From positions 1 through 64,000 of the forward strand of contig WNZI01000012.1 in assembly GCA_009728235.1 (NCBI GenBank): DNA of 64,000 nucleotides. Direction: 5' to 3'. Positions 43,565 through 52,526 of the stretch are shown piece after piece. This DNA comes from Vibrio cholerae (GTDB taxonomy: Bacteria > Actinomycetota > Actinomycetes > Actinomycetales > Micrococcaceae). The position numbers and the translations under genes were made by a program. How positions within the stretch are numbered: position 1 is the stretch's first letter; each line of letters starts with the position of its first letter. Under the pieces are notes generated by a model, which had not been told where the DNA came from, did no database searches, and saw only the letters and a program-made list of their open reading frames with translations.

Positions 43565-45291
43565 CAATTGTCCTTTGCGTTGTGGTGCGACTGCCCCGTG
43601 CCGGCCACAGTGGCCGCACCGACGTCCTGTCTGGTATTTTCCTCCTGCGGGCCGCCCGGGGCCAACCAGAGATCCGCGAGCAGCTTCTCGACGGCCTTGC
43701 CCTCGGCGGGAAGCCGGTGGTCCTCGCCGCGTGCCAGCAGGCCGTACTCGACCAGGATGCTCCCGTCGGGGTCCTCACCGGTACGGACCCACAGTCTGCG
43801 GCGGCCGATGAACAGCGACGCCGAGAGGCCCAGCAGCGCGAGGGTCGAGAACACGAGTGCCCCGACCTCGCCGGGATCGTGATGGATGTCGAGCGCCACG
43901 TAGCGCTTCAGCCCGTCGAAGGTGATCGACCCCTTGCCCTCGGGCAGATCGTAGCTCTGTCCGACGCCGAGCGTGATGCCGCCGTCGTCGTTGGTGCGGC
44001 TGTTGAGCTCCGTCAGGCTCTCCGTGTCCAGCACGTACACGTTCTCGGGGGTGCCGTCGTCGAGTCCGAGGTCGCCGTAGTAGGAGTTCAGGTTGAGCTG
44101 CGGGTTGAACGGATCGGGATCGCGTGAGAAGGACACGCCCTGCTCGTCCACGAACGCGGTGGGCAGGAAGAAGCCCACGAATCCCAGCTGGTCCGGCTTG
44201 GCGTCCGGTGCCTTGATCACGATCAGCGAAGTGTAGAGGCCGTCCGAGGGCACCGAGACGACGGGGCCCTCCGAGGCGATGTTGCCGTCGCCGTCACGCA
44301 CGGTGACCATGGGTGCGTAGCCGTTGCCGACGAGGTAGACGTTGGTCCCGCCGATCGTGACGGGCGCGTTGACCTTGAGGACCTGCTGCTCCTCGTCCTC
44401 GCCGGGGCCGTCCTGGGTGGTCAGGTTGGCGGTGAAGTCGAGCGGCTGGCCGTAATGGCTCTCCTGCTCGCGGTCGAAGCGGACGTCGAACGAGTCCAGG
44501 CGGATCGAGTAGGGCTCGAGCTGGTCGTCGGAGAAGTTCGATCCGGGGTTGAAGCTGTCGTAACCGATCAGGGTGTTGACGAAGCTGTCGCCCTCGACGA
44601 TGACCTTCTGTCCGTTGTAGCCGAACAGCCCACCGACCGCGACCGACACGAGCACCCCGATGAGCGAGGTGTGGAAGACGAGGTTGCCGAACTCCTTGGC
44701 CAGCCCCCGCTCGGCGCCGACCGACGGCCTGTCCGTCCCGGCGTCGCGCACGTCCACGCGGTAGCCGCGCTTCCGGAGCACCGCCGCAGCCTGTTCGGCC
44801 GCAGCCGACGGCGTGAGACCGGTAACGCCGGCCCGTCCCGCGGGCACCTCGACCGTCCCGTGGACCGGAAGGCGCGAGAGCCGTTTCGGCGTCCGTGGCG
44901 GCTTCGACCGCACCGCCCGGAAGTGGGCGAGCGCCCGTGGGATCACGCAGCCGATGAGGGAGATGAAGAGCAGGAGATAGATCGCCGAGAACCAGACCGA
45001 CGAGTAGACGTCGAACAGCTGGAACCAGTCGAGAATCGGGCCGCTCTCCGGATTGTCCTGGAGGTACTGCGTGACGACGGCGGGATTGGCCGGGCGCTGG
45101 GGGAACAGCGACCCAGGAACGGCGGCGACGGCGAGCAGGAGGAGCAGGAACAGTGCGGTGCGCATGCTGGTGAGCTGCGTCCACGCCCATCGGAGGGTGC
45201 CGAGGAACCCGAGAGAGGGCAGCACGACGTCGGGCGCGGCGCCCTGTGCGCAGTCCCTCGCCCCCTTGCCCTGTGTGACGTCCTGCTTCAC
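43564..45291 (-). CDS. resB: cytochrome c biogenesis protein ResB
   Basis: 575 residues. Helices near 44-65 (MRTALFLLLLLAVAAVPGSL), 95-115, 210-230 and 500-520 enclose a large extracytoplasmic domain, the ResB layout. FGNLVFHTSLIGVLVSVAVG and DIHHDPGEVGALVFSTLALL are conserved stretches, the latter with paired His. Partner of CcsB in System II maturation. Confidence 0.93.
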   Translation of the reverse strand: MKQDVTQGKGARDCAQGAAPDVVLPSLGFLGTLRWAWTQLTSMRTALFLLLLLAVAAVPGSLFPQRPANPAVVTQYLQDNPESGPILDWFQLFDVYSSVWFSAIYLLLFISLIGCVIPRALAHFRAVRSKPPRTPKRLSRLPVHGTVEVPAGRAGVTGLTPSAAAEQAAAVLRKRGYRVDVRDAGTDRPSVGAERGLAKEFGNLVFHTSLIGVLVSVAVGGLFGYNGQKVIVEGDSFVNTLIGYDSFNPGSNFSDDQLEPYSIRLDSFDVRFDREQESHYGQPLDFTANLTTQDGPGEDEEQQVLKVNAPVTIGGTNVYLVGNGYAPMVTVRDGDGNIASEGPVVSVPSDGLYTSLIVIKAPDAKPDQLGFVGFFLPTAFVDEQGVSFSRDPDPFNPQLNLNSYYGDLGLDDGTPENVYVLDTESLTELNSRTNDDGGITLGVGQSYDLPEGKGSITFDGLKRYVALDIHHDPGEVGALVFSTLALLGLSASLFIGRRRLWVRTGEDPDGSILVEYGLLARGEDHRLPAEGKAVEKLLADLWLAPGGPQEENTRQDVGAATVAGTGQSHHNAKDN

Positions 45292-45348
45292 TGTGCCCTC
45301 TCCATCGGATGTCCTTCGTCGTATGTGCCGCGCCCTGCGTCCCGTCGG

Positions 45349-46152
45349 TCAGATCGGCAGGACGACGTTCCCGATCAGCAGGTCCTGCAGTTGCGTGATC
45401 CAGAGATTCCACACGCCCGTCACCATGAGCACTCCGACGAGCACGAGGAGTCCTCCCCCTGATCGCTGCAACAGGAGCCGGTGCTTCCGGAAGAAGGCCA
45501 GGGCACCCATGCCGCGGCGCACACCGAGTGCGATGAACAGGAACGGCAATCCCAGTCCCAGGCAGTAGACGAAGGTCAGGACGGCGCCCTTCAGCGCCGT
45601 CGCGTCATCACCGGAGATGGCGAGCAGCTGCACGGCTCCGAGGGTGGGTCCGATGCACGGCGCCCACCCCAACCCGAAGGTCAACCCCAGCAGGGGCGCC
45701 CCGAGGAGCCCTGCGGGAACCCTCGCATGCACCCGGCTCTCCCGCTGGAACCAGGAGAAACCGCCCATGAAGACGATGCCCAGGAGGATCACGATCACCC
45801 CGAAGACCTGGATGAGCCACCCCTGCGATACCCGCAGGAAGGCTCCCAGCTGTCCGAACAGCGTGCCGTAGGCCATGAACACCACGGAGAAACCGAGGAC
45901 GAAGAGGCCGATCCCCGCGACCATGCGGCCCTTCTGCTGCTTCTCGAGGTCGACGCCGGTCAGACCCGTCACGTAGCCGAGGTACCCGGGAACCAGCGGA
46001 AGGACGCAGGGGGACGCGAACGAGACGAGCCCGGCCAGCAGTGCGACCGGCAGGGCGAGGAGCATCGAGCCGTTGAGGACGGCGTCCGCGAACGCGTTCC
46101 CCGCGACGAGGGGAACGGACGCGGCCAGCGGACCCGCCATCTGCGCCGTCAT
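45349..46152 (-). CDS. ccdA: thiol-disulfide transporter CcdA
   Basis: 267 residues, six membrane helices. Redox cysteines in SFASPCVLPLVPGYLGYVTG and GLGWAPCIGPTLGAVQ. Carries reducing power from cytoplasmic thioredoxin to ResA. Lies between resA and resB in one operon. Confidence 0.95.
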   Translation of the reverse strand: MTAQMAGPLAASVPLVAGNAFADAVLNGSMLLALPVALLAGLVSFASPCVLPLVPGYLGYVTGLTGVDLEKQQKGRMVAGIGLFVLGFSVVFMAYGTLFGQLGAFLRVSQGWLIQVFGVIVILLGIVFMGGFSWFQRESRVHARVPAGLLGAPLLGLTFGLGWAPCIGPTLGAVQLLAISGDDATALKGAVLTFVYCLGLGLPFLFIALGVRRGMGALAFFRKHRLLLQRSGGGLLVLVGVLMVTGVWNLWITQLQDLLIGNVVLPI

Positions 46153-46164
46153 CGGCGGGACGCG

Positions 46165-46782
46165 CTACTCGGCGAGGGCATCGCTGATCAGCGCCTTGAG
46201 CGTGCTGCGGTCCGCGAGCCCGAGGATCCGGGAGGAGACCCGCCCTTCGCGGTCCAGCACGATGGTGGTGGGGACGGCCTGCGGTGGCACGTACTGTGTC
46301 ATGTCCAGCAGCACCCCGCCGTCCTTGTCGGCGAAACTGTCGTACGGGATCTCGAAGCTGCGCTCGAAGGCCTCTGCTGTCGCCTGCTCGTCGCGGATGT
46401 TCACTCCGTAGAAGGCGGCACCCTGCGGCTCGTACTCGTCATGGAGGGCCACGAGGTCCGGCGCCTCCTTGCGGCAGGGGGCGCAGGACGCGTACCAGAA
46501 GTTGAGGACCGTGACCTGTCCCATCCAGTCCTCGCTCGATACCTGCGTCCCGTCGAACAGCGCGCCGGACACCTCGACCGGTTCGCCCCGGTCCGTCTCC
46601 GCGTACTCCGTGACCGAACCGTCGCCCGCGATGTAGTTCTTCCCGTCGCCCGCCGCGGCCTGCTGCGCGAGGGGATCATCGGCGGAGCAGGAGCTCAGCA
46701 CGAGCGCGACCGGCACGCCGAGGGCCAGGACCGCACGCAGCAGGGACGTGCGGCGCCGGGTGGAGCGGGCGGTTGAGGTCAC
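46165..46782 (-). CDS. resA: ResA/TlpA-like thiol-disulfide lipoprotein
   Basis: 205 residues. Twin-basic head, hydrophobic stretch and lipobox VLSSC (Cys32). Thioredoxin fold with active site ASCAPCRKEAPDLV and the cis-Pro loop in AVPTTIVLD. Reduces apocytochrome c haem-binding cysteines before ligation. First of the resA-ccdA-resB-ccsB genes. Confidence 0.93.
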   Translation of the reverse strand: MTSTARSTRRRTSLLRAVLALGVPVALVLSSCSADDPLAQQAAAGDGKNYIAGDGSVTEYAETDRGEPVEVSGALFDGTQVSSEDWMGQVTVLNFWYASCAPCRKEAPDLVALHDEYEPQGAAFYGVNIRDEQATAEAFERSFEIPYDSFADKDGGVLLDMTQYVPPQAVPTTIVLDREGRVSSRILGLADRSTLKALISDALAE

Positions 46783-46822
46783 GGCTTCTTCCGTTTAATT
46801 TCTACGACGTGTAGTAATTCTA

Positions 46823-47494
46823 TTACGCCCCGGGGACATTCGCCGCACCCGGCAGCAGGTCGGCACAGGGCTCCGCATAGCGCACACGACGGATGGTGTC
46901 GCCGTCGAAATCGAGGGATGTCACGGAGGTCAGGGTGCACTCGCGCTGGCGTGGGTCGTGCCACAACCGTCGATGTTCGGCTGCGAGCCTCGTGACCCAG
47001 ATCGGGAGCTGGTGGCTGACGAGGATGGCCTCGGCGGGCCCGTCCCCCGCCGCTGCGAGGTCGAGGGCCCGACGCCGGGCGTCCTGGACTCCGCTCATGA
47101 CGCGCTCGGCCTGGCTGGTGTAGGGCTCGCCCCAGGACGGGCGGAACGGGTTCACCAGGAGCGGCCAGTAGCGCGGCTGCCGCAGCCTGCTCTTGATCCT
47201 GGACATGCCCTCGAAGCGGTTCCCGGCCTCGATGATGCGCTCGTCGGTGGTGATCTCGAGCCCGAGTGCCAGCGCGAGCGGCTGCGCCGTCTCCTGCGCG
47301 CGGACGAGCGGCGATGCGACGAGGTGCACGATGTTCGCGCCGTCGTTCCGACGCTCGGCGAAGTACCCGGTCATCTGGACGGCCATCTGCCGGCCGAGCT
47401 CCGAGAGGTGGAACTCGGGAAGCCTGCCGTAGAGGATGCCCTCGGGGTTGTGGACCTCACCGTGGCGGACCAGGTGGACGGTTGATCGCTGCAT
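46823..47494 (-). CDS. histidine phosphatase (phosphoglycerate mutase-like)
   Basis: 223 residues. Catalytic VHLVRHGEVHNPEGILYGRL at residues 6-25, ASPLVRAQETA and the second His in AILVSHQLPIWV. Substrate unknown. It lies 40 bases before resA on the same strand and is often found upstream of the cytochrome c maturation genes in actinobacteria. Start ATG 47494 chosen over a longer option. Confidence 0.88.
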   Translation of the reverse strand: MQRSTVHLVRHGEVHNPEGILYGRLPEFHLSELGRQMAVQMTGYFAERRNDGANIVHLVASPLVRAQETAQPLALALGLEITTDERIIEAGNRFEGMSRIKSRLRQPRYWPLLVNPFRPSWGEPYTSQAERVMSGVQDARRRALDLAAAGDGPAEAILVSHQLPIWVTRLAAEHRRLWHDPRQRECTLTSVTSLDFDGDTIRRVRYAEPCADLLPGAANVPGA

Positions 47495-47573
47495 GGGTCC
47501 AGTTTCCCGCATGGCACTGCACCTCGGCCAATCGGTCCGTCCTCCGTCATCCGGACGTCCCGCGACTCATTAG

Positions 47574-47602
47574 TTGAACATTCTACTGAAGTGTGGAATA
47601 AA
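47574..47602 (+). promoter_or_regulatory. promoter of yceI-like gene
   Basis: TTGAAC, 17 bases, AATAAA in a locally AT-rich stretch, 60 bases before the ATG of the YceI gene. Confidence 0.55.
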
Positions 47603-47620
47603 GCATGCATACGCATGCTT
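47601..47620. promoter_or_regulatory. inverted repeat downstream of the yceI promoter
   Basis: AAGCATGC and GCATGCTT with a four-base spacer, at the expected transcription start. Good candidate operator for an unknown regulator. Confidence 0.55.
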
Positions 47621-47661
47621 CTTCATCATGTAAGCACTGCCCTTTCTTTCAGGAGTTCATC

Positions 47662-48219
47662 ATGACTGTCCCCTCAGGCCTCACCTCCGGCACCTGGTCC
47701 TTCGATCCGTCCCACAGCGAGGTCGGATTCAGCGTCCGCCACGCCGGCATCAGCAAGGTGCGTGGCTCCTTCAAGGACGTCGACGCCACGCTCACCGTCG
47801 GCTCCTCCCTCGAGGACTCGAGCATCTCCGCGACCATCAAGGCTGCTTCGTTCACCTCGGGTGACGAGAACCGCGACGGGCACGTCCGCGGCGAGGACTT
47901 CTTCGACGTCGAGAAGTTTCCCGAACTGACCTTCGTGTCCACCTCGCACGAGGGCTCGGGCGAGACCTACAAGATCCACGGCGACCTCACCATCCGCGGC
48001 ATCACCAAGTCCGTGGTCCTCGACGCCGAGTTCAACGGCGTAGCCGTCGACCCCTTCGGCGCCACCCGCGCCGGGGTCTCCGCATCCACCTCGATCTCGC
48101 GCAAGGACTTCGGGCTCACCTGGAACGCCGCGCTCGAAGCCGGCGGAGTCCTGGTCGGCGACAAGGTGACCATCACCATCGACGCCGCCTTCGTCGCCCC
48201 CGCCGTCGCGACCGTCTAG
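47662..48219 (+). CDS. YceI family protein
   Basis: 185 residues from ATG 47662, with AGGAG nine bases upstream. YceI lipocalin-like fold: TWSFDPSHSEVGFSVRHAGI, VRGSFKDVDATLTV, GHVRGEDFFDVEKFPELTF, GDLTIRGITKSV. Binds polyisoprenoids in characterised members; no signal peptide here, so probably cytoplasmic. Confidence 0.92.
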   Translation: MTVPSGLTSGTWSFDPSHSEVGFSVRHAGISKVRGSFKDVDATLTVGSSLEDSSISATIKAASFTSGDENRDGHVRGEDFFDVEKFPELTFVSTSHEGSGETYKIHGDLTIRGITKSVVLDAEFNGVAVDPFGATRAGVSASTSISRKDFGLTWNAALEAGGVLVGDKVTITIDAAFVAPAVATV

Positions 48220-48420
48220 TCCCACCGACGGTCCTGACGGACCGCGCACCACCGCATCCGCCGGCCGGCGTCGTCACCCGACGACGCGGCGTCTGCGTGG
48301 GGCACTGTTCCGGTGAGGACGGAACGAACTAGGCTGGCAGGACAACATCCACGCTGGGCACGTCCATGGGGGCACCACGCGCTGGATGACCGAGTTCCAT
48401 CGCACACGGAGGACGCCGAG

Positions 48421-49071
48421 ATGAGCACGCCACAGGACAACCCGAACGGCCAGGGGAACAACCAGGCCTGGAACCCGCCGGGCGGGAGCGGTCAGGGCCA
48501 GACCGGCCAGCAGGGACAGCCGGGCCGAGGGCCCGAAGGTGGACCGTACGGCTACCAGGCCGCCCAGCCGTCAGGCTATGCCTACCCCACCCCCGGCGGC
48601 GACGTCGGCGTCACCGACAAGGGACCTGCTCCCAAGGAGGTGCAGCGCGCCTACTACCTGATCCTCGCCGCCGGCGTCGTCTACCTCCTGTCCGCGATCC
48701 TCTCGACGCTGACCACGGAGGTACCGGACGTGGAGGGGGCATCGATCGGCATCGTGATCGGCCTCGTCTTCTCGGCGATCATCGCCGCGGTGTACGTCCT
48801 CCTCGCGATCTTCATCCGGAAGGGCGCCAACTGGGCCCGCATCACGGCCACGGTGCTCACGGCACTCAACGTGCTGTTCACCCTCGTCGGGCTCGTCCTG
48901 CTGCCCCTCGCCGCCGAGGCCGCCGAGTCGAGCGGTCAGACCGTCGTCGCACCGTCCGGTCTCTCGACCGCGCTCGGCGTGGTCGTCATGCTGCTTGCCG
49001 TCGCCGGCGTCGTCATGACCTACCTGAAGCCGTCACGCCCCTACTTCGCCCCGAAGAAGCTCGGGTACTGA
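48421..49071 (+). CDS. membrane protein with Gly/Gln/Pro-rich head
   Basis: 216 residues from ATG 48421. The first 65 residues are a disordered Gly/Gln/Pro head; four membrane helices follow (YYLILAAGVVYLLSAIL, IGIVIGLVFSAIIAAVYVLL, ITATVLTALNVLFTLVGLVL, VVVMLLAVAGVVMTYL). Common layout in actinobacteria, function unknown. Confidence 0.75.
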   Translation: MSTPQDNPNGQGNNQAWNPPGGSGQGQTGQQGQPGRGPEGGPYGYQAAQPSGYAYPTPGGDVGVTDKGPAPKEVQRAYYLILAAGVVYLLSAILSTLTTEVPDVEGASIGIVIGLVFSAIIAAVYVLLAIFIRKGANWARITATVLTALNVLFTLVGLVLLPLAAEAAESSGQTVVAPSGLSTALGVVVMLLAVAGVVMTYLKPSRPYFAPKKLGY

Positions 49072-49083
49072 CGCATCGCTCTG

Positions 49084-49791
49084 CTACTGGGCGCGGGAGA
49101 TCGGACCGAGGTCCGGCTCCTGCGCCCTTTGCGCGTGGTAGGCCAGGATCTGCAGTTCGGTGGACATGTCCACCTTCCGGAGCTGGACGTGTGGCGGTAC
49201 CTGGAGGACGACCGGCGCGAAACTGAGGATGCTCGAGATCCCCGCGGCCACGAGTCGGTCGCACAGCTCCTGCGCCACCGCCGCCGGAACGGACAGGACG
49301 GCCATGTTGGTCCGGGTCCGGGCGAGGACCACCTCCAGGTCGTCGACGTCGCTCACCCGGAGATAGCCCACCTCGGAGCCGACCACGAGCTGGTCGGCGT
49401 CGAGGAGAGCCACGATCTCGAAGCCGCGGGACACGAATCCGGAGTAGCCGGCGAGTGCCCGGCCCAGGTTGCCCGCTCCGATGATGGCGACACGCCAGTC
49501 CAGTGTCAGTCCGAGGGCGACGGAGATCTGACGGTTGAGGTACTGCACGTCGTAGCCGACCCCGCGGGTCCCGTAGGACCCCAGGTAGGAGAGATCCTTC
49601 CGCAGCATGGGCGAATTGACGCCGGCGGCATCGGCGAGTTCGTCCGAGGACACGCGATCCGTCCCCTCGGCGATGAGCGCGTTGAGCTCGCGCAGGTAGA
49701 TGGTGAGGCGGGCCACGGATGCGGGCGGGATGTGGCGCGCGGCATCCTGCACGGGATGAAGGCCTGGCATGTCCGGCGTCGTCACTGTCAT
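49084..49791 (-). CDS. rex: redox-sensing transcriptional repressor Rex
   Basis: 235 residues from ATG 49791. N-terminal winged HTH (ARLTIYLRELNALIAEGTDR, SSDELADAAGVNSPMLRKDL, SYLGSYGTRGVGY) and Rossmann domain (VAIIGAGNLGRALAGY) that senses NADH/NAD. Represses respiratory genes in relatives. No clear TTGTGAA-type Rex box was seen in its own upstream region. Confidence 0.93.
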   Translation of the reverse strand: MTVTTPDMPGLHPVQDAARHIPPASVARLTIYLRELNALIAEGTDRVSSDELADAAGVNSPMLRKDLSYLGSYGTRGVGYDVQYLNRQISVALGLTLDWRVAIIGAGNLGRALAGYSGFVSRGFEIVALLDADQLVVGSEVGYLRVSDVDDLEVVLARTRTNMAVLSVPAAVAQELCDRLVAAGISSILSFAPVVLQVPPHVQLRKVDMSTELQILAYHAQRAQEPDLGPISRAQ

Positions 49792-49963
49792 CTGCTCCGT
49801 AGCTAGCACCGCCGGACCCTGGCAGGAGCCGGTGGGTCCGGATCCCTCGGCGTCGGGTGCGGAAGTATCACCACTTTATGCCGCCGGGCCGGGCCTACCA
49901 AGCCGGACGTCCTGCTGTCGAACCGCGGGCCGGAACCGCTCGCGTCCCAGCGGAGCGGGGCTG

Positions 49964-50227
49964 TCAGGCCGTCGCCAGCAGGCGGCGCAGCCTCGCCTCG
50001 TCGATCGCCCAGAAGTCGCGCTGCACACCGTCGATGAAGAGGACGGGCAACTCCTCGGCGAACCGCTCGCCCAGCCCGGGAGCCTCCGACACGGTGAGTT
50101 CCCGCCAGCCCATCCCGAACTCGGCGGTGACCTTCCCGACGACGGTTCTCGCGTCCTGGCACAGGTGGCATCCGGGGCGCGTGAGGAGGACGACGCCGGT
50201 ACCCGGCAGTTCTACGGGAGTCTCCAT
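49964..50227 (-). CDS. glutaredoxin-like protein
   Basis: 87 residues. LLTRPGCHLCQDARTVV carries the CxxC redox pair, and ELPVLFIDGVQRDFWAID the cis-Pro loop. Thioredoxin-fold small redox protein; partner unknown. Divergent from the HAD gene, near rex as in many actinobacteria. Confidence 0.85.
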   Translation of the reverse strand: METPVELPGTGVVLLTRPGCHLCQDARTVVGKVTAEFGMGWRELTVSEAPGLGERFAEELPVLFIDGVQRDFWAIDEARLRRLLATA

Positions 50228-50297
50228 GGACCCACCGTACTGCCCGGACGGGAGGGCCGAAGGGGCGGGAGGAGGGGCGGGTGACTAGACTCGGGTC

Positions 50298-51110
50298 ATG
50301 CCGGATGCCAGCCGGGGCCTACAGCCCTCCATAGAGCCTCCGGAGCCGGTTAAGGGCGAGGCGGCGTTCTTCGACGTGGACAACACGCTCATGCGCGGCG
50401 CCAGCCTGTTCCACGTAGCGCGCAAGATGTACCAGCGGAAGGCGTTCACCCTCCGCTTCGCCGCCGGACTGGCCTGGAAGCAGCTCCGCTTCATCATGCG
50501 CGGCGAGACCATGACCGACGTCAACTCGGTGCGCGACGCCGCGCTCGCGTTCGCCATCGGCATCGCCCACGAGGACATCCTCGCCCTCGGTGAGGAGGTC
50601 TACGACGAGATGATCGCCTCCAAGATCTGGCCCGGGGCGAGGGCCCTCGCGGACCAGCACCTCTCCTCGAACCGACAGGTCTGGCTCGTGACGGGGACAC
50701 CCGTGGAGGTGGCCGGTGTCATCGCGAGTCGGTTGGGCCTGACCGGCGCACTCGGCACCGTGGGCGAGGTCGCCGACGGCCTCTACACCGGCAGGCTGGT
50801 CGGGGACTTCCTGCACGGACCGGCCAAGGCGGCCGCGGTCCTCGACCTCGCCGAGCGCCAGCACTTCGACCTGGCCCGCTGCTGGGGCTACAGCGACTCC
50901 TACAACGACATACCCCTGCTGAGCGTCGTCGGGCATCCCGTGGCGATCAACCCCGACAGCAGACTGCGCAAGCACGCCCGGGCCAACAACTGGCCCGTCT
51001 ACGACTTCCGCAGCGGACGCCGGGCGGCCACCTTCGGCCTGCAGGCCGCCACCGTCGTCGGGTCGGTCTACGGCCTCTGGCGGGGATTCTCCCGCTTCAG
51101 AGGCCGCTGA
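50298..51110 (+). CDS. HAD-IB family hydrolase (SerB-like)
   Basis: 270 residues. HAD motifs: AAFFDVDNTLMRG (nucleophile Asp and acid/base Asp), WLVTGTPVEVAG, and GYSDSYNDIPLLSVVGHPV. A hydrophobic C-terminal segment (FGLQAATVVGSVYGLW) could anchor it to the membrane. Phosphatase activity is expected; the substrate is unknown. Confidence 0.9.
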   Translation: MPDASRGLQPSIEPPEPVKGEAAFFDVDNTLMRGASLFHVARKMYQRKAFTLRFAAGLAWKQLRFIMRGETMTDVNSVRDAALAFAIGIAHEDILALGEEVYDEMIASKIWPGARALADQHLSSNRQVWLVTGTPVEVAGVIASRLGLTGALGTVGEVADGLYTGRLVGDFLHGPAKAAAVLDLAERQHFDLARCWGYSDSYNDIPLLSVVGHPVAINPDSRLRKHARANNWPVYDFRSGRRAATFGLQAATVVGSVYGLWRGFSRFRGR

Positions 51111-51177
51111 CCCTTCCGGCGGGGCCGTGGTGGTTCTCGCGGGTGTCGGATCCGTCGTCGTGGGGCGCGAACGACGA

Positions 51178-51217
51178 CGGCCCGGCTTCCATGCCGCGAG
51201 GGCTGGAATCCGGGCCG
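51178..51217. terminator. hairpin terminator
   Basis: CGGCCCGG-N-TTCCA pairs with TGGAA-N-CCGGGCCG, a long GC-rich stem between the convergent HAD gene and the bS22 gene. No U-tract, as usual in high-GC actinobacteria. Confidence 0.65.
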
Positions 51218-51250
51218 GTCCGAACGCTCCGGCTCCTGGCCGGGCTCCTG

Positions 51251-51349
51251 CTACTTCTTGTTGCGGCGCTGGTGACGCGTCTTGCGAAGCAGCTTGCGGT
51301 GCTTCTTCTTCGCCATACGCTTGCGGCGCTTCTTGATTACTGAACCCAT
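51251..51349 (-). CDS. 30S ribosomal protein bS22 (AURKAIP1/COX24 type)
   Basis: 32 residues, almost only Lys and Arg: MGSVIKKRRKRMAKKKHRKL, then LRKTRHQRRNKK. This is the actinobacterial small-subunit protein bS22 found near the decoding centre. GAGGA lies six bases before the ATG. Too short for most gene finders, but unmistakable. Confidence 0.93.
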   Translation of the reverse strand: MGSVIKKRRKRMAKKKHRKLLRKTRHQRRNKK

Positions 51350-51544
51350 AGAGTCCTCACAAACTGTTGTGTACCGGCGTGGACCCGAGCCGAAGCCCGG
51401 AGCCGGTGCCGGTGGTGACGAAAGGCGCGTGCCTGCTGGCAGTTGCCCGGATGATGTACAAAGATGAGCGGGCAGTAACCCGCCCAAAACGCTCCTTAAC
51501 AGGGTACATCCGTTTGGAGAACGACCCTGACGGCGGCGGGAGGC

Positions 51545-51757
51545 TCAGGCGCTCTCCGTCTGCCCGTCCACCTGCGCCTGCTGCAGGAACTCCTCGACCG
51601 CCGACCCCGGCACGCGATAGGACCGGCCGAACTGGACGGCGGGAAGATCTCCCGCGTGGACGAGCCGGTACACCGTCATCTTCGACACCCGCATGAGGTC
51701 GGCCACTTCGGCGACCGTCAAGAACTGCACATCCGAGAAGTTATTCCCGTCTGCCAT
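51545..51757 (-). CDS. BldC-like helix-turn-helix protein
   Basis: 70 residues from ATG 51757 (MADGNNFSDV); ATG 51778 is a longer option. MerR/excisionase-type HTH: FLTVAEVADLMRVSKMTVYR, LVHAGDLPAVQFGRSYRVP. Small DNA-binding protein, conserved in actinobacteria. The intergenic stretch to bS22 (about 195 bases) holds its terminator and the bS22 promoter region but no gene. Confidence 0.85.
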   Translation of the reverse strand: MADGNNFSDVQFLTVAEVADLMRVSKMTVYRLVHAGDLPAVQFGRSYRVPGSAVEEFLQQAQVDGQTESA

Positions 51758-51954
51758 CTCACCACTATTCCTTTGCATGGAGCTGAATATTCACCCTGAG
51801 ACCGGCATCGATGAAAATACCCCGGAGCGACCGATCGGCGTGTCGCCTTGAAGCAGAAGGATTAACCGCCTAAGGGAACACCTTAGTGGCTGTTGTGACC
51901 AAAGTGAAAGGGCGCCCTCGCGCAGGCGGGCTGCCCGTCCTCCGACGGAGGGGC

Positions 51955-52479
51955 CTAGGCCGAGGGATCGCGGCGACGGCGCAGCTGGGACAACAGATCG
52001 GCGGCGCGTTCGGCCGCCCGCCCCATCGTCCGTCCGATCGGACGCGGCGAATCCAGGACCGTCCCGGGCTCGGGTCCGGCCAGCACCGCTGCGGCCAGCA
52101 CGCCCGGTTCAGCCGCCTCCGTACCCGAGTCTGCAACCGGCTCGGGAACGATCGGCGAAGCGTCCCCGGCCCCGTTCGGGGTGCTGCCGGAGGCGGCCGC
52201 GGCGGCAGGTACATCCGCGGCGGACCCGAAGCCGGCCAACCACTCGATCACCTGGTTGAGCGGCGCCGTGTCGAGCGAATAGTAGCGTTTCTGGCCCTGC
52301 GCCCTCATGGACACCAGGCCCGCTTCCCGCAGGACCTTCAGGTGCTTCGAGACGGTCGGCTGGCTGACCTGCAGCTCGACGACGAGCTCCCCCACTGCTT
52401 TGTCGCCGTCGCGAAGGTGCTCGAGGATCTGCCTCCGCGTTCCTTCGGCGATGACGGCGAACACATCATCGATTCCCAT
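51955..52479 (-). CDS. ArsR-family transcriptional regulator
   Basis: 174 residues. Winged HTH in residues 1-75: VFAVIAEGTRRQILEHLRDG, ELQVSQPTVSKHLKVLREAG, LVSMRAQGQKRYYSLD. A long Ala/Pro/Ser-rich tail follows, with AERAADLLSQLRRRRD at the end. No Cys metal site is visible, so metal sensing is unlikely. Confidence 0.85.
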   Translation of the reverse strand: MGIDDVFAVIAEGTRRQILEHLRDGDKAVGELVVELQVSQPTVSKHLKVLREAGLVSMRAQGQKRYYSLDTAPLNQVIEWLAGFGSAADVPAAAAASGSTPNGAGDASPIVPEPVADSGTEAAEPGVLAAAVLAGPEPGTVLDSPRPIGRTMGRAAERAADLLSQLRRRRDPSA

Positions 52480-52526
52480 TCGCCCACACTAGCGATATAT
52501 GCGTCGGGAGGCATCATGTCGGGCGA

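Noticed and set aside
51955-52479. Metal-responsive ArsR repressor
   Set aside because: The winged HTH is clear, but there are no paired Cys/His metal ligands in the helices.
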